NCBI GenBank assembly: GCA_018398815.1
Contig: CM031603.1
Location: 3,554,646-3,618,645, forward strand
DNA: 64,000 bases
Reading direction: 5' to 3'
Source of the DNA: Conus ventricosus
Lineage: Eukaryota > Mollusca > Gastropoda > Neogastropoda > Conidae
A program made the translations under genes and the position numbers. Below the pieces are notes generated by a model. The model searched no databases, was not told the origin of the DNA, and was given only the letters and a program-made list of their open reading frames with translations. Below, piece by piece: positions 23,373 to 34,208 of the stretch (the first letter of the stretch is position 1; every line of letters starts with the position of its first letter).

Positions 23373-24154
23373 ATAAACAGTAAACAAGTGAGTTATGTTT
23401 TGCTGCCATAAGAAAACCTAACACAGAGTAACTTTTATTCAAGACTGGCACAGCCTTACTTGAATAAAGTCAGACAAATACATAGACGAACAATCTATTA
23501 GTGGGGGAAAAAACAAGTGCAGGCCAACCACTGAACTGTCCTCATAGTAATGACTTGCCAAAGATTTGGACTTAAGAAGGGAAGGGGGGGGGGGGGGGGG
23601 TTGAAGATGTAGAAATGGGAACATGAAATTAAGAAAATATATTACAGATATCAAAACTCTTCACTAGCTGCAAAAGGGAACCATCGCAATCCCTTTTGAA
23701 GGCAGATATATTTGTATTGCCTGCTCCGAGGCCTTTCGTCCGCTGGGTCGGACTCATCAGGGAGACACGGCTGGGTGTGTCTGCGCTCCTGGCGTCAAAT
23801 AGAGACACACCACAGTCCATAATACTGTGGTGTTCTCACCACCAAGGGTGCAGAAACGAATCCAATAGCACCCCTAAAGCAGCCAGCAAAGAGTAGTAAA
23901 TGCAACCAAACGAAAGTGTGGGGAGGAAAAAAGTTGCTGAAAAACTAAAGACATATAAAATGTAGGGGACAATCTTTGAGCCTACGCCTGAGGATCCACC
24001 CAAAGATGCAAGGGAGATCAAAAGACAAACACACAGACGGGCAGAAACAAATACAAATAACCTCAATTTAATCAAAGCATTTTTGCTCCCAAAACATACC
24101 CCACTTGTTTACTGTTTATCGTTTACTGTTCCCTGCCTCATTTCATTTCCGATT
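23373..24154 (-). mobile_element. 782-bp non-autonomous element with hammerhead ribozyme and inverted ends
   Basis: The insert is bounded by 13-bp duplications of integrase sequence. Its ends are inverted copies of a roughly 31-bp sequence containing TAAACAGTAAACAAGTG (left end + strand; complement at about 24,085-24,117). It encodes no protein I can recognise. On the minus strand it carries a hammerhead core at 23,724-23,768. Related pieces lie at 25,361-25,672 and 33,237-33,325. Long target duplications, inverted ends and a hammerhead fit a truncated Penelope-like element or a retrozyme better than a cut-and-paste transposon. Confidence 0.75.
23724..23768 (-). ncRNA. type I hammerhead ribozyme candidate
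   Basis: Read 5' to 3' on the minus strand: GTGTCTCC, then the core CTGATGA, stem II GTCCG/CGGAC closed by ACCCAG, then GAAA. A minimal stem III AGG/CCT follows, then C (cleavage position 17), then GGAG, which pairs with the CTCC just before the core as stem I. Every invariant core base is present and the cleavage triplet (CUC) is permitted. Stem III is very short, as in retrozyme and Penelope-like hammerheads that act as dimers. Activity is inferred. Confidence 0.7.
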
Positions 24155-25360
24155 TTATTTGGTAGTGGTTGACTACTGCTCTGACTTCTTTGAATTTGAT
24201 GTTCTTACCGCCGAAGACAATGATGAAGTCATCAAGAAGATGAAAGCCCATTTTGTAAGACATGGAATCCCAGAGAGACTGCCCACTGATAATGCATGGA
24301 CCACCGTTTAACTCTAAGGAAGGATTTTGAGAAAATTTCTCAGATTTTTGCATTTGAACACGTGACAAGTTCGCCTTATTATCCACAGTCAAATGGGAAA
24401 GCTGAAAATGCCGTCAAAATTATGAAGAACATGATCCAGAGTGGTGAGGACGAATGGTCGGCTTTATTGGAGCTGCTAAATACTCCATCAGAAATACTGG
24501 GAAGTTCACCTGCACAGAGACTGTTCTCGAGAAGAACAAGAACACAGCTGCCTACAGCCAGATACATGTTGAAGCCTTCGGTGACCTAAACCACAGATGG
24601 ACTTCAAGCTAGAAAGATGAAATAGGCAAGATACTACAACCGTGGAACTGTAGAACTGGCTGAGCTGAAGCCTGGACAATTTGTACGGTTCAGGCCACCT
24701 GGCTCCAAAAGATGGGTAAAGGCTCAGGTTGAAAGGCAAGTGGACAAAGGTCATACAACATACGAACTGAAGACGAACGCAGATTCTGGCGAAATCGACG
24801 TGACATCTGAGAAACAAGTGACAACTGCAAGCCAGTATTTCAGCCACCACAAGACAACAAAAGAACAGTCACATTCTATCCCACCAACAGAACGACTGAT
24901 TGGTGTCCATCAAACAGAAAAAGCGGATCAAATGATGCAGTAGCAGATGGGGAACAGTCAAGACAGAGAATCAACAGACTTTACAGACAGCTTACTCCAG
25001 GAGTGGATGCTACAATGGACAGAGAAATAGCAAATTCAACTTCAAGAAACAGTCAAGAAATCCCAGAACCAGCTGGGGTGCAAGCTGATTGCCAAAATGA
25101 CCAGGAACCGGACAGGAATTCTCTTCTTGATCAAGAGAACACTGTTTAACAAACACCACCACAGCAGTTAGAACCAAGATACACTCGATTTGGTCGCAGT
25201 GTGAAAACACCTGCCTATCTGAAAGACGACGTTTAGAAGAATCAAAAACAAGTGTTGAATGCTGTTGAAGCAACTCATCGTATCTTCTTCTTCCGTTAGT
25301 AACCACACTCAAGTGTTTGACTATTATTGTATTATTGTATTGTATTATTGTATTATTATG

Positions 25361-25672
25361 CAGCTAGAGACGAGTTTTCACATCTATAACATTATTTTTT
25401 TATTTTTATTTTTAAATTTCATTTTCCCAGTTTCTCCATCTTCAAACTCCCCTCCCCTCAAGTCCAAATCTTTGCCAGACAGTTCAGTTGTTGGCCTGCG
25501 CTTGTTTTTCCCCCACTATTAGATTGTTCGTCCATGTATTTGTCTGACTTTATTCAAGTTAAAAAGGCTGTGCCAGTCTTGAATAAAAGTTACTCTGTGT
25601 TAGGTTTCCTTATGGGAGCAAAACATACCCCACTTGTTTACTATTTATTATTGTTACGTTTGGGGTGAAGAC
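25361..25672 (+). mobile_element. 5'-truncated copy of the 23,373-24,154 element
   Basis: Matches the 3' half of that element in opposite orientation, starting at CAGCTAG just downstream of where the hammerhead would be. It ends GCAAAACATACCCCACTTG then TTTACTATTTAT. TTATTATTG-like sequence on both sides may be the target duplication. Confidence 0.75.
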
Positions 25673-26435
25673 GACTGAATTGTGTTTTTGTGGTGTTGGT
25701 ATATAATCCTGTAATCCAGGGCATTTCAGAACATAGATATATCTTTAAGAACACCAGCTGATGTTTTAATTTAGTTTATTCGTTATTTTTTTCTAAGTTA
25801 ATTTGTTTGATTGTAAAGACAGGGAGATATAACGTATTTACATTTCGTCTGCTTGTGACGACAACTTGACAAAGTGACTTCCCTTGGAATGGCTGATGTA
25901 AACAAAGCCTAACGTCTACGAATCGGTTGGACAATCGAACCTTCCTGTGCAGACAGCCCACTTAAAAACGAAACAACTTTGGACCCAGATCATACCTGAC
26001 ACTGATACAAATCTCATGCTCGTTTCTTTTTCCCTGCAAGCACGATCCACATGATCCTTCATTTTCCTGTCGTCTGCTAGACTGTTCACTCCAAGATCCT
26101 TGTGCCCTACCAATGGCGTAGAAATATAAGGAGTCCACAAGTCATGTATCATTCTGCTGACATGTGGCATTGAAATAATTTACTTAATAACATTATATTT
26201 TCACATTCAAAAAAAAAGAAAAAAAAAAAGAAGAAAAGAAGAGAATTTGTTTTCACAGAGCCCAGGACGATTTTCATCTGTTCAAACTTAGCAGTTACTA
26301 CTTGACCTTTGCTGTGACCCCTAAGGTTCAACGAGGAAGTTGACGGCTGCCGACTACCTCCAAAGATCAAGCTGACCGTAAGTGTTCTTGGGATAAAGAA
26401 AAGTTGTTCCACTGCAAGGCGATCTTCCAGAATTA
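25673..26435. other. no gene; possible Gypsy LTR remnant at its start
   Basis: Starts TGTTACGTTTGG and contains GTATATAA, features seen in Gypsy LTRs, but no partner LTR was found. A-rich run near 26,205-26,245. Confidence 0.35.
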
Positions 26436-26439
26436 GATG

Positions 26440-28060
26440 TTAAAACCGGGAGAGGATGTTCTGAGGCTTGTTGTAGAAGGAGTTATGTGTAGAACTAGCA
26501 GTGCCTTTGTGTGTGCTGTTCAATAAATCAATAAGTGAAGGAGTGGTACCCAGTGATTGGAAGTTTGCAACTGTAACTGCTATATTTAAAAAAGGCACCA
26601 GGTCTGACCCAGGAAATTATCGCCCTGTAAGTCTGACTTGTATCCTTTGCAAAGTGCTTGAGTCATTTGTGAGAGATGCAATAGTAAACCATATGAATGA
26701 TTTTTCCTTATATTCAGATTGCCAACATGGATTTAGACAGGGTAAATCTTGTATGACACAACTTTTAGAAGTAATGGAAGATTTTACAAATATGATCGAT
26801 GATGGGCTTGCTTTTGACGTAATTTACTTGGATTTTAGGAAAGCTTTTGACTCTGTGCCCCACTACCGATTGTTAAAAAAATTAGAAGGTTATGGTATAA
26901 ATGGGAATATATACAACTGGATTAAGAGTTTTCTTTCTAATCGAGTACAAAGGGTGAAAGTTGGAAATAATTATTCTTCAAATATAGATGTTGTAAGCGG
27001 TATTCCGCAGGGAAGTATTCTTGGACCTATTCTGTTCACAGTTTTTATAAATGACCTGCCAGAATGTGTAATTAGTTCATGTAAAATATTTGCAGATGAT
27101 ACGAAAATATATGATCCTGTAAGTAACCATCTTAAATTACAAGATGATATTGATAATCTAATTAAGTGGAGTGAAACATGGAATTTATATTTTAATCCAG
27201 TTAAATGCAAGGTTATACATTATGGAAAAAATAATCCGGAGTATACATATACTATGAAATATAATGATGCTGTCTCAGATGTTGATTCCGTGTCAGAAGA
27301 AAAAGATCTTGGTGTAATGTTTGATAGCAGTCTGAAATTTGACAAGCACATAAACAGTGTAATGATGAAAGCAAATAAAATGCTCGGCATAATCAGACGG
27401 TCTTTTTCATATTTGGATACTGAAGTTTTTACATTACTATATAAGGCATTAGTTAGACCCCACCTGGAGTATGGAAATGTGATATGGAGCCCTTATTTAA
27501 AAAGGCAATCAGCAAGTATTGAGAAAGTACAAAAAAGAGCCACCTTGTTAATTAAGGAATTCAAATATGTTAGCTATGCAGATAGATTGCGAAGATTAAA
27601 TTTACCATCGTTAAAGTTCAGACGAATAAGGGGAGACTTGATTGAGACTTACAAGCTATTTAAGGGACTTAACAGTACAAATTTTAACAATTTTTTCAAC
27701 TAACCACTAATCAAATTACAAGAAATTCTGATAACAAAATCCAAATTAAATATTGTCGCACTAATATTAGAAAATTTTCATTTAGTAACAGAGTGGCACC
27801 GTATTGGAACAAACTACCTGCGCACATTAAAAAAGCAAAAGATTTGAATACTTTTAAAAACCTTCTGGATACTAACGCTGAGTTAAATATGTTAAAATCT
27901 CAATTTGATTGATAGAAATAAAGTAATAGAATTGATTAAAATATATCCTGAGCATATGCATGCATTAAGCAACCAAATGTTTATGAAATAAGATGATTGG
28001 GACACAAAAAGCTGTGAGGCTATCAAAGTCCCAAGTGAACTGAACTGAACTGAACTGAAC
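26440..28060 (+). mobile_element. CR1/L2-like non-LTR retrotransposon, 5' truncated, (TGAAC)n tail
   Basis: Comprises a reverse transcriptase reading frame (26,501-27,703), a frameshifted C-terminal piece to about 27,912 and a 3' UTR ending in five GAACT repeats (28,035-28,060). Upstream of 26,490 the reading is disrupted, so the endonuclease part is missing. The tail repeat resembles microsatellite-like LINE 3' ends. Confidence 0.85.
26501..27703 (+). pseudogene. reverse transcriptase domain of CR1/L2-like LINE ORF2
   Basis: Copies element RNA into DNA at a nicked target. Visible motifs in order: YRPVSLTCILCKVLE (residues 40-54), HGFRQGKSC (76-84), YLDFRKAFDSV with the catalytic Asp at 111, SGIPQGSILGPILF (166-179), KIFADDTKIY with the paired catalytic Asp at 199-200, and the thumb-region EKDLGVMFDSSLKF and RPHLEYGNVIWSP. 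The frame is open for 400 codons with all catalytic residues intact. It stops at 27,703 because of a one-base shift in a T run, and the next frame continues with FSNRVAPYWNKLP and LNTFKNLLD to a stop near 27,912, the normal end of this family. The start shown is simply the first ATG after an upstream stop; the real protein began further upstream. Confidence 0.9.
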
Positions 28061-28710
28061 TTGTACATGAAGGAACTTAGAAGTAGCAGCAGCAGCAGGA
28101 AATGGGGGAACCGGCAGCACAGCCTGGGCCTCGCCGCCACCACACCGCCCCTTCCAGTGCTGTTGTTCGCCCGTAGGTCTTGGAGGTGGCGGTTGCACAC
28201 CGCTAATTTGTGTTCAATATGAGATTTAAGAGAAAACAAACACATGACAGTCTGGGTCACTGTCCAAAAGATTTTTCTTTTTTAAAGTTCATTTGTATTT
28301 GGTGCTAATTTGAGCTGAACAGGGAGAGTACTCCAGATCTGTGCTTTTCTGGGTCCCCCCCCCTCCCCTTAATTATTATCGTTGCTCATTAATTTGTGTC
28401 AGTTTTCATATGAGAGTTTGTTGTTTTATAATAATTTTCAAATTTTGAAAGTCTTGCTTATATGCATGTTTTTACAACCACTGAAACTTTTAAACGAGTC
28501 AATTAAGTCATCGTGTAATCTTTTCAATCAGTGTTTGTCAAGGGACTTTAGGTCTTTCGTCAGAATGCATTCCATTCCATTCTTTCAACAGTCAATTATT
28601 CATCCTAGTTAATAAATTGGGATAGTGAAATACTAATAAAAATAACTAATTAACACAAAACTAATAACCTGTTCAAGACTGACGTCTGATTTGCCAATAG
28701 ACCACAGGGT
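28061..28710. other. no gene recognised
   Basis: A GC-rich stretch (28,085-28,200, with an AGC triplet run) followed by AT-rich sequence. No exon could be supported. Confidence 0.5.

Positions 28711-28712
<2 letters not shown>

Positions 28713-28803
<91 letters not shown>
28713..28803. repeat. (TA)n microsatellite
   Basis: About 90 bases of TA with one phase break. Confidence 0.97.
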
Positions 28804-28805
<2 letters not shown>

Positions 28806-29034
28806 CATGTAATCTTCCACTCCCCATGTTTCTGTTAAACGATGTGTAAATGTAACCACCATGACAGAGTCTGTACATAGCCTTTTTGCAACATAGTTCA
28901 ATGTAGAAAAGTCATTCTGATCTACTCATCTAGAGTAATACATGAATTAGGACAATAGTGAAAGTTTGTTGGGCTGTGATTCATGAAGAGGAACAACAGC
29001 GATAGTCTGAGCCAAAATCAAAATTATATACAGT

Positions 29035-29035
29035 T

Positions 29036-29119
<84 letters not shown>

Positions 29120-29128
29120 CTCTCTCTT
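29035..29128. repeat. (TC)n microsatellite
   Basis: CT dinucleotides with TTC and CCT interruptions. Confidence 0.97.
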
Positions 29129-29412
29129 ATTATCATTATTAGTAGTATTTCTGAACTAACCAACGTGCAGTTATGATACTATCATTCAATAAGCAAAACA
29201 TTACTAACTGGAAGTTGGTCTGATGTTCAAATTCTTCAATACTGCCTTTTCACATGGATCAGTATGACCACCCCCGTGGATTGTCTGAACGCAGGGACTG
29301 TCTTGCCCTGTGTTTTTCACAGCTTGCTCATGTAATTTTAATCAGTTCACAGACCACAACTTCTGGGGTGATTTCAACTGTTCATTCTTCCATTTCCCTT
29401 CACACTTATCAC

Positions 29413-29876
29413 TTTTTTTTCTTTTTTGTTGTTGTGGTGTACGCAGGCTGATACTCCTGCGGACACTCCCTGTATAGGCAGGCAAGGATTAATCCCATCT
29501 GCCCAACAAAGGGTTTGGAGTTCTGTGTGTATGGCCGTTTTTTTTTATCCTGCCATTAAGGCAGCCATACTCCAACTTCAGAGAAGGTGCATGCCATGTG
29601 TAACGTGTCATCCATACCAAAGGCCAAACAGGCCTTCTCTTCTGAAAGTTGGTGATGGGATTTTACGTGTGTGCAAGATGTTATGCATGCATTCACACAC
29701 GGAACCTTGGATTATAGTCTCACTCGAAGGACTGTATGGGAAATGGAGTCAGAACCAATGTTAAGTCCGAGGGAAAAATCCCCCTGTACCAAAACGGCCC
29801 AGCGGAGATTCGAACCCGCAAACGCAGGATCACCAAGATTACGAGTCTGGTGCTCTACCACTAGCTATTCTGGCCC
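29413..29876 (-). mobile_element. full-length tRNA-derived SINE, 464 bp, with 10-bp TSD
   Basis: Flanked by CACTTATCAC at 29,403-29,412 and 29,877-29,886. On the minus strand it starts GGGGCCAGAATAGCTAGTGG, a tRNA-like head with box A, an anticodon-loop-like ACTCGTAATC and box B GGTTCGAATCT (complement near 29,810-29,820). The body ends in an A-rich tail, seen as T runs at 29,413-29,426. Intact duplications indicate a relatively recent insertion. Confidence 0.85.
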
Positions 29877-30039
29877 CACTTATCACATTGAGCAATGGTC
29901 CCAAGCTTATTTAATATTGCTATGGATGGTCTTGCCTTCGTTATACATACGCTAAATGTAGCTAACAGTCAGGCTGTATTGACCTGTGCCTATATTTGGT
30001 GTCAGCCATTTATATTATATTGCTCTAATACAGTATAAA

Positions 30040-30265
30040 AAAAGCTTTCTAGATCACTTGCATACAGTGTATTTTATGAATATGAATAAAAGTAGATTTT
30101 GTGGAGGGTTGTTTGTTGACTTTTAAAAAGTTTTTGATGTCACAAGCCACAAGTTATGCAAAACATTATTACTCTGTGGCATAGGAAATGCTCTCCATCT
30201 GATTTCATCACTAATCCTATGCAGTCGTCAACTGTTGTCTGTCGTGATTTTTCAACATCGAAAAT
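30040..30265 (+). pseudogene. decayed reverse transcriptase fragment of a LINE
   Basis: Reads GGLFVDF, stop, KVFDVTSHKL and then LLCGIGNALHLISSL, recognisable as the block around the first catalytic Asp of LINE RT (consensus F-D-KAFD-V-H--L). It has a stop inside the motif and frame changes. The SINE at 29,413 is inserted a few hundred bases upstream. Confidence 0.55.
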
Positions 30266-30338
30266 ATGATTTTTATGAAATATGATAATGTACCCCTGTT
30301 AACTCCTCTGTAACTCTACAATTTCCTGTGTACCCTAG

Positions 30339-30340
<2 letters not shown>

Positions 30341-30372
<32 letters not shown>
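30341..30372. repeat. (CA)n microsatellite
   Basis: Sixteen CA repeats. Confidence 0.97.
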
Positions 30373-30376
<4 letters not shown>

Positions 30377-30430
30377 TCATATCCTGTAAACCATTAGAGC
30401 GATTTGAATAAAAAATTTTTAATCAAAAAG

Positions 30431-30568
30431 TTGATTTACTCTGTGTCAGCAAAGTTTGGTGTCTGTGCATCTAAAGGAAAAGAATCAGTTACATACACTT
30501 CTGATGAAGTGCTGGACTTGGCTGACCAATACTGTAAAGAACAATATTTGGGTATCACAGCACATTGA
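30431..30568 (+). other. unidentified 45-codon open segment
   Basis: Frame from TTGATTTACTCT to a TGA reads with protein-like composition (SAKFGVCASKGKE, YTSDEVLDLADQYCKEQ). It lacks an ATG and clear splice sites. It may belong to the same decayed LINE as 30,040-30,265 or be chance. Confidence 0.25.
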
Positions 30569-30785
30569 GTATAGTTCCAGATAGACCTGCTGTGTCTGTT
30601 GAAGTGTCAACTTTTCTAGTCTCTTTGATGAGTATGGGTCACCAGGATCAACATCTGAACATGTGTTCAACATCTGAACATGTGTTCAATATCTGAATAT
30701 GGATACACACAGTGAAGACTTACAGTAAAGTCTGTGTAAAATGTATGGGTACTGAGGGACCCGCAGTGTTCAGACTGCAGTCCAG

Positions 30786-31022
30786 AGTGACATCTGGTGA
30801 AAGGTAAACCATCTCCCTCTTCATATTGAAGAATCCTGTGAACTCTTTACTGATAATACCATGATTCAGACAGTAAACCATCTCCCCCTTCATATTGAAG
30901 AATCCTGTGAACTCTTTGCTAATAATACCATGATTCAAACAGTAAACCCTCTCCCCCTTCATATTGAAGAATCCTGTGAACTCTTTGCTAATAATACCAT
31001 GATTCAAACAGTAAACCCACAG
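30786..31022. repeat. 69-70-bp minisatellite, left block, about 3.3 copies
   Basis: Units begin GTAAACCATCTCCCCCTTCA (30,872; 30,942; 31,011) and contain GAATCCTGTGAACTC. The same unit recurs at 32,758-33,032. Confidence 0.93.
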
Positions 31023-31164
31023 ATTAAGTATACACAGATAGTTCACTGCCTTCTTTCCCGTACTATCTTGTTACAAGCCAAAATTTCGATTACTTCCCTT
31101 TGCTCTGGGTGGTTAAAGTATTCAGGTTTAGTATTTGCTGTTGCATTCAAAGCAGCATATTTCA

Positions 31165-31491
31165 GGTTTAAAACACACTGATACATTCACATACAACTCC
31201 TACACATGCATGCATGTACATAAATACGCACACACGCACGCACACAGGAACGTACACAAATGAACACACACACAAACTGCACTCATTTAACCGCATGCAT
31301 ATGCATTCACACATGTGCGCACACACACACTGAAGCTCATGCACACACACACACACTAACACACACATGTGTGCGCACGCATATACACATATGCATGCAT
31401 GCATGCATGTTATACGCACATGCATTTGGATGCATACACAAATGCATACACACATGAGTGCACGCACACACACACAGGTACACACATGCAT

Positions 31492-31554
<63 letters not shown>

Positions 31555-31835
31555 CATATGTGCACACACGTGCACATACACATGCATGCAATTACACAAA
31601 TACACAAAGGTACACCCACACATACACACATGTGCATGCGCAGACATGTATGCACAATTGCAAGCATGGTTTTGGAGCAGGACAGTTCACCCAAAGGCAG
31701 TTCACCCCAGGCAATTCGCCCATCGTAGACAATTCACATTTACCCCTGACAACCCGCCCTCCTGACAATCCGCTCCCATTGGGCATGTTGCAGGACTACT
31801 TGCACAAACTCAAAGACATGTATAATATGTGTGTG

Positions 31836-31920
<85 letters not shown>

Positions 31921-32077
31921 GTGTGTGCGAGCGTGTGATGTGTATGATTGCATAACAACCACCACACAATTATGCACGCACACTGACATGCAAACGCACG
32001 CACGCATGAACGCACGCACGCACGCACACGCACACACACACACACATACACACACACACTCAGAGGCAGAGGCAGAG

Positions 32078-32143
<66 letters not shown>

Positions 32144-32161
32144 ACACACTCAGAGGCAGAG

Positions 32162-32222
<61 letters not shown>

Positions 32223-32278
32223 AACAGACAAACACACGGACATACAAACGTGCGCGCACACACACATGCACGCACGTG

Positions 32279-32315
<37 letters not shown>

Positions 32316-32447
32316 GCAGACCCCCCCCCCCACACACACACACACCACACAGAGGCAGACACACACACACACACACTCGCACACACACGCAGAGGCAACA
32401 CACATGCACGCACACACACACATACACTGAGGCAGACAACCCCCCCC

Positions 32448-32482
<35 letters not shown>

Positions 32483-32521
32483 GCAGACACACACACACAG
32501 AGGCACACACACACATACATG

Positions 32522-32564
<43 letters not shown>

Positions 32565-32590
32565 GCGCGTGCACACACATACATTATATC
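31165..32590. repeat. 1.4-kb CA/CATG-rich microsatellite block
   Basis: Mostly CA with CATGCATG, CACG and CAGAGGCAGA interruptions, plus a GT run at 31,846-31,925 that makes an inverted pair with the CA tracts. An island at 31,675-31,790 holds a short degenerate repeat of GACAATTC(A/G)CCC-like words. Cys-Val and Thr-His frames are artefacts. Confidence 0.95.
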
Positions 32591-32757
32591 TTGATATATG
32601 TTCAGATGTACGTGTATGTTTATGTCAGTGTCATTCGACCTAGTCTATTTGTGAACAGATCTATATGCTGTTTACCCACCCAAGTCTTAAGGGACACTAC
32701 TCTGTCAAAATCATCACGATTTGTCATTACTGATGGGTCTGTGTAACCTCCTTAGTC

Positions 32758-33032
32758 TATGGTAAACCATCTCCCCCTTCATATTGAAGAATCCTGTGAA
32801 CTCTTTACTGATAATACCATGATTCAGACAGTAAACCATCTCCTTCATATTGAAGAATCCTGTGAACTCTACTGATAATACCATGATTCAGACAGTAAAC
32901 CATCTCCCCCTTCATATTGAAGAATCCTGTGAACTCTTTACTGATAATACCATGATTCAAACACTAAACCATCTCCCCCTTCATATTGAAGAATCCTGTG
33001 AACTCTTTGCTGATAATACCATGATTTGAACA
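32758..33032. repeat. 69-bp minisatellite, right block, 4 copies
   Basis: Same unit and orientation as 30,786-31,022. One copy has lost CCCC and TTT, giving about 62 bp. Confidence 0.93.
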
Positions 33033-33236
33033 AGCGGCACCAACCTTAGTTTCACTTATTTCTGCATTTATGATGAATGCTGACATCAGACCGGTGATCT
33101 ACTATCTGTTTCAAACTGTTGACAATTGCTATAATGCCTTTTCACTTTAAGCTGTCACTATGCAGCACTTTAATAAAATAGATAATTAAGCATGCCCCCA
33201 AAAGACTCACTGCAGCAATAAAAACAAAGGAAAAAG
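33033..33236. other. no feature recognised
   Basis: Short unique-looking stretch between the 69-bp array and the element fragment. Confidence 0.4.
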
Positions 33237-33325
33237 ATAAACAGTAAACAAGTGGGGTATGTTTTGCTCCCATAAGGAAACCTAACACAGAGTAACTTTT
33301 ATTCAAGACTGGCACAGCCTTTTAA
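33237..33325 (-). mobile_element. 3'-terminal fragment of the 23,373-24,154 element family
   Basis: Starts GATAAACAGTAAACAAGTGG and continues collinearly with the left end of that element through CTGGCACAGCC. Only the last 85-90 bases are present. Confidence 0.75.
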
Positions 33326-33735
33326 GGAAAAAGGAAAAAGAATTTGTTGAATAAGACACTTGAGCAATGACTGTCATGTAGATCTTCATCTAGAAGCAGT
33401 GTGGAGTAGGTTGATCTAGACATACATGCTTGAAATCTGAAGAAAGCAGACAAAACAAAACAAAACAATCAAACAAACAAACAAAAACACGAAAAAAAAA
33501 GCGCTTTAGTTGCACTTACTTAAAAAAAAAAAAAATTGGTTATTAGATTGATGCTGCAAAGAGGTAGTATGCTTCTTTTTCTTCAGGCTTCAAAATCCAG
33601 ACCGTACATTGTAATGAAGACTGGTTTGCTGTTCTCTGTAGTAGCAGATCCATGACAGGAATTTGGTGTCTCCGGCCCATGGTATGTTTTTCATTGTTGA
33701 AAATTGATGTATGTCAAGACAGTCCTGAAACAGCT
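33326..33735. other. no gene; A-rich (CAAA)n tract
   Basis: Contains AAACAAACAAAC and A runs near 33,460-33,535. No coding signal was seen. Confidence 0.45.
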
Positions 33736-33737
33736 CA

Positions 33738-33762
33738 CTCTATCTCTCTCAGTCTCTCTGTC

Positions 33763-33836
<74 letters not shown>

Positions 33837-33838
33837 CT
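33738..33838. repeat. (TCTG)n / (TC)n microsatellite
   Basis: About twelve TCTG units followed by TC. Confidence 0.96.
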
Positions 33839-33965
33839 ACCTCCCCATCCTCAAAACTGACCACCATGTTTTCTCTCTCTTCCTCTCTACCTTCATAATC
33901 ATTTTTTCACATGAAGAACAGTATTGAAAACATGTATTATTATGTCATAATATAATATTATGTGA

Positions 33966-33966
<1 letters not shown>

Positions 33967-34019
<53 letters not shown>
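33967..34019. repeat. (GT)n microsatellite
   Basis: Uninterrupted GT dinucleotides. Confidence 0.97.
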
Positions 34020-34021
<2 letters not shown>

Positions 34022-34144
34022 ACTTGAATGCTTCATGAATCAATGTTGTCAGTCTACCTCAGGCTATGCTGCTGATACCATTTTTGATGACTAACCCTTA
34101 GAACTTTAATCTTATTCCCACTCTGCTTAAGATGATCATATCTA

Positions 34145-34149
<5 letters not shown>

Positions 34150-34206
<57 letters not shown>
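34150..34206. repeat. (GT)n microsatellite
   Basis: Uninterrupted GT that runs directly into the 43-bp array. Confidence 0.97.

Positions 34207-34208
<2 letters not shown>

Larger units (their letters stand above)
22780..25236 (+). pseudogene. Gypsy-type retrotransposon pol remnant (RNase H end plus integrase), interrupted
   Basis: The translated pieces follow the order of a Gypsy/Mag-like pol. LADALNRAVSG (about 22,800) is the typical end of RNase H. HAGIQGC...YWPGM...DCQTCQEF (about 23,150-23,270) is the integrase zinc-binding domain. AADLFECKKKTYLVV carries the first catalytic Asp, LPTDN (about 24,280) the second, and SNGKAENAVKIMK (about 24,395) the catalytic Glu of the DDE core. The C-terminus ends RYTRFGRSVKTPAYLKDDV then stop near 25,234. 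The frame changes several times, and a 782-bp element sits between the first two catalytic Asp codons. gag, protease and RT were not found. A possible LTR start (TGTTACG) lies near 25,673 but is unproven. Not functional. Confidence 0.85.

Noticed and set aside
29805..29876. Functional tRNA gene on the minus strand
   Set aside because: It has A and B boxes but no proper acceptor pairing, and is the head of a longer element with an A-rich tail and target-site duplications, so it was called a SINE.
30498..30530. Hammerhead core candidate (CTGATGA at about 30,502)
   Set aside because: No GAAA box follows a stem at the required distance.
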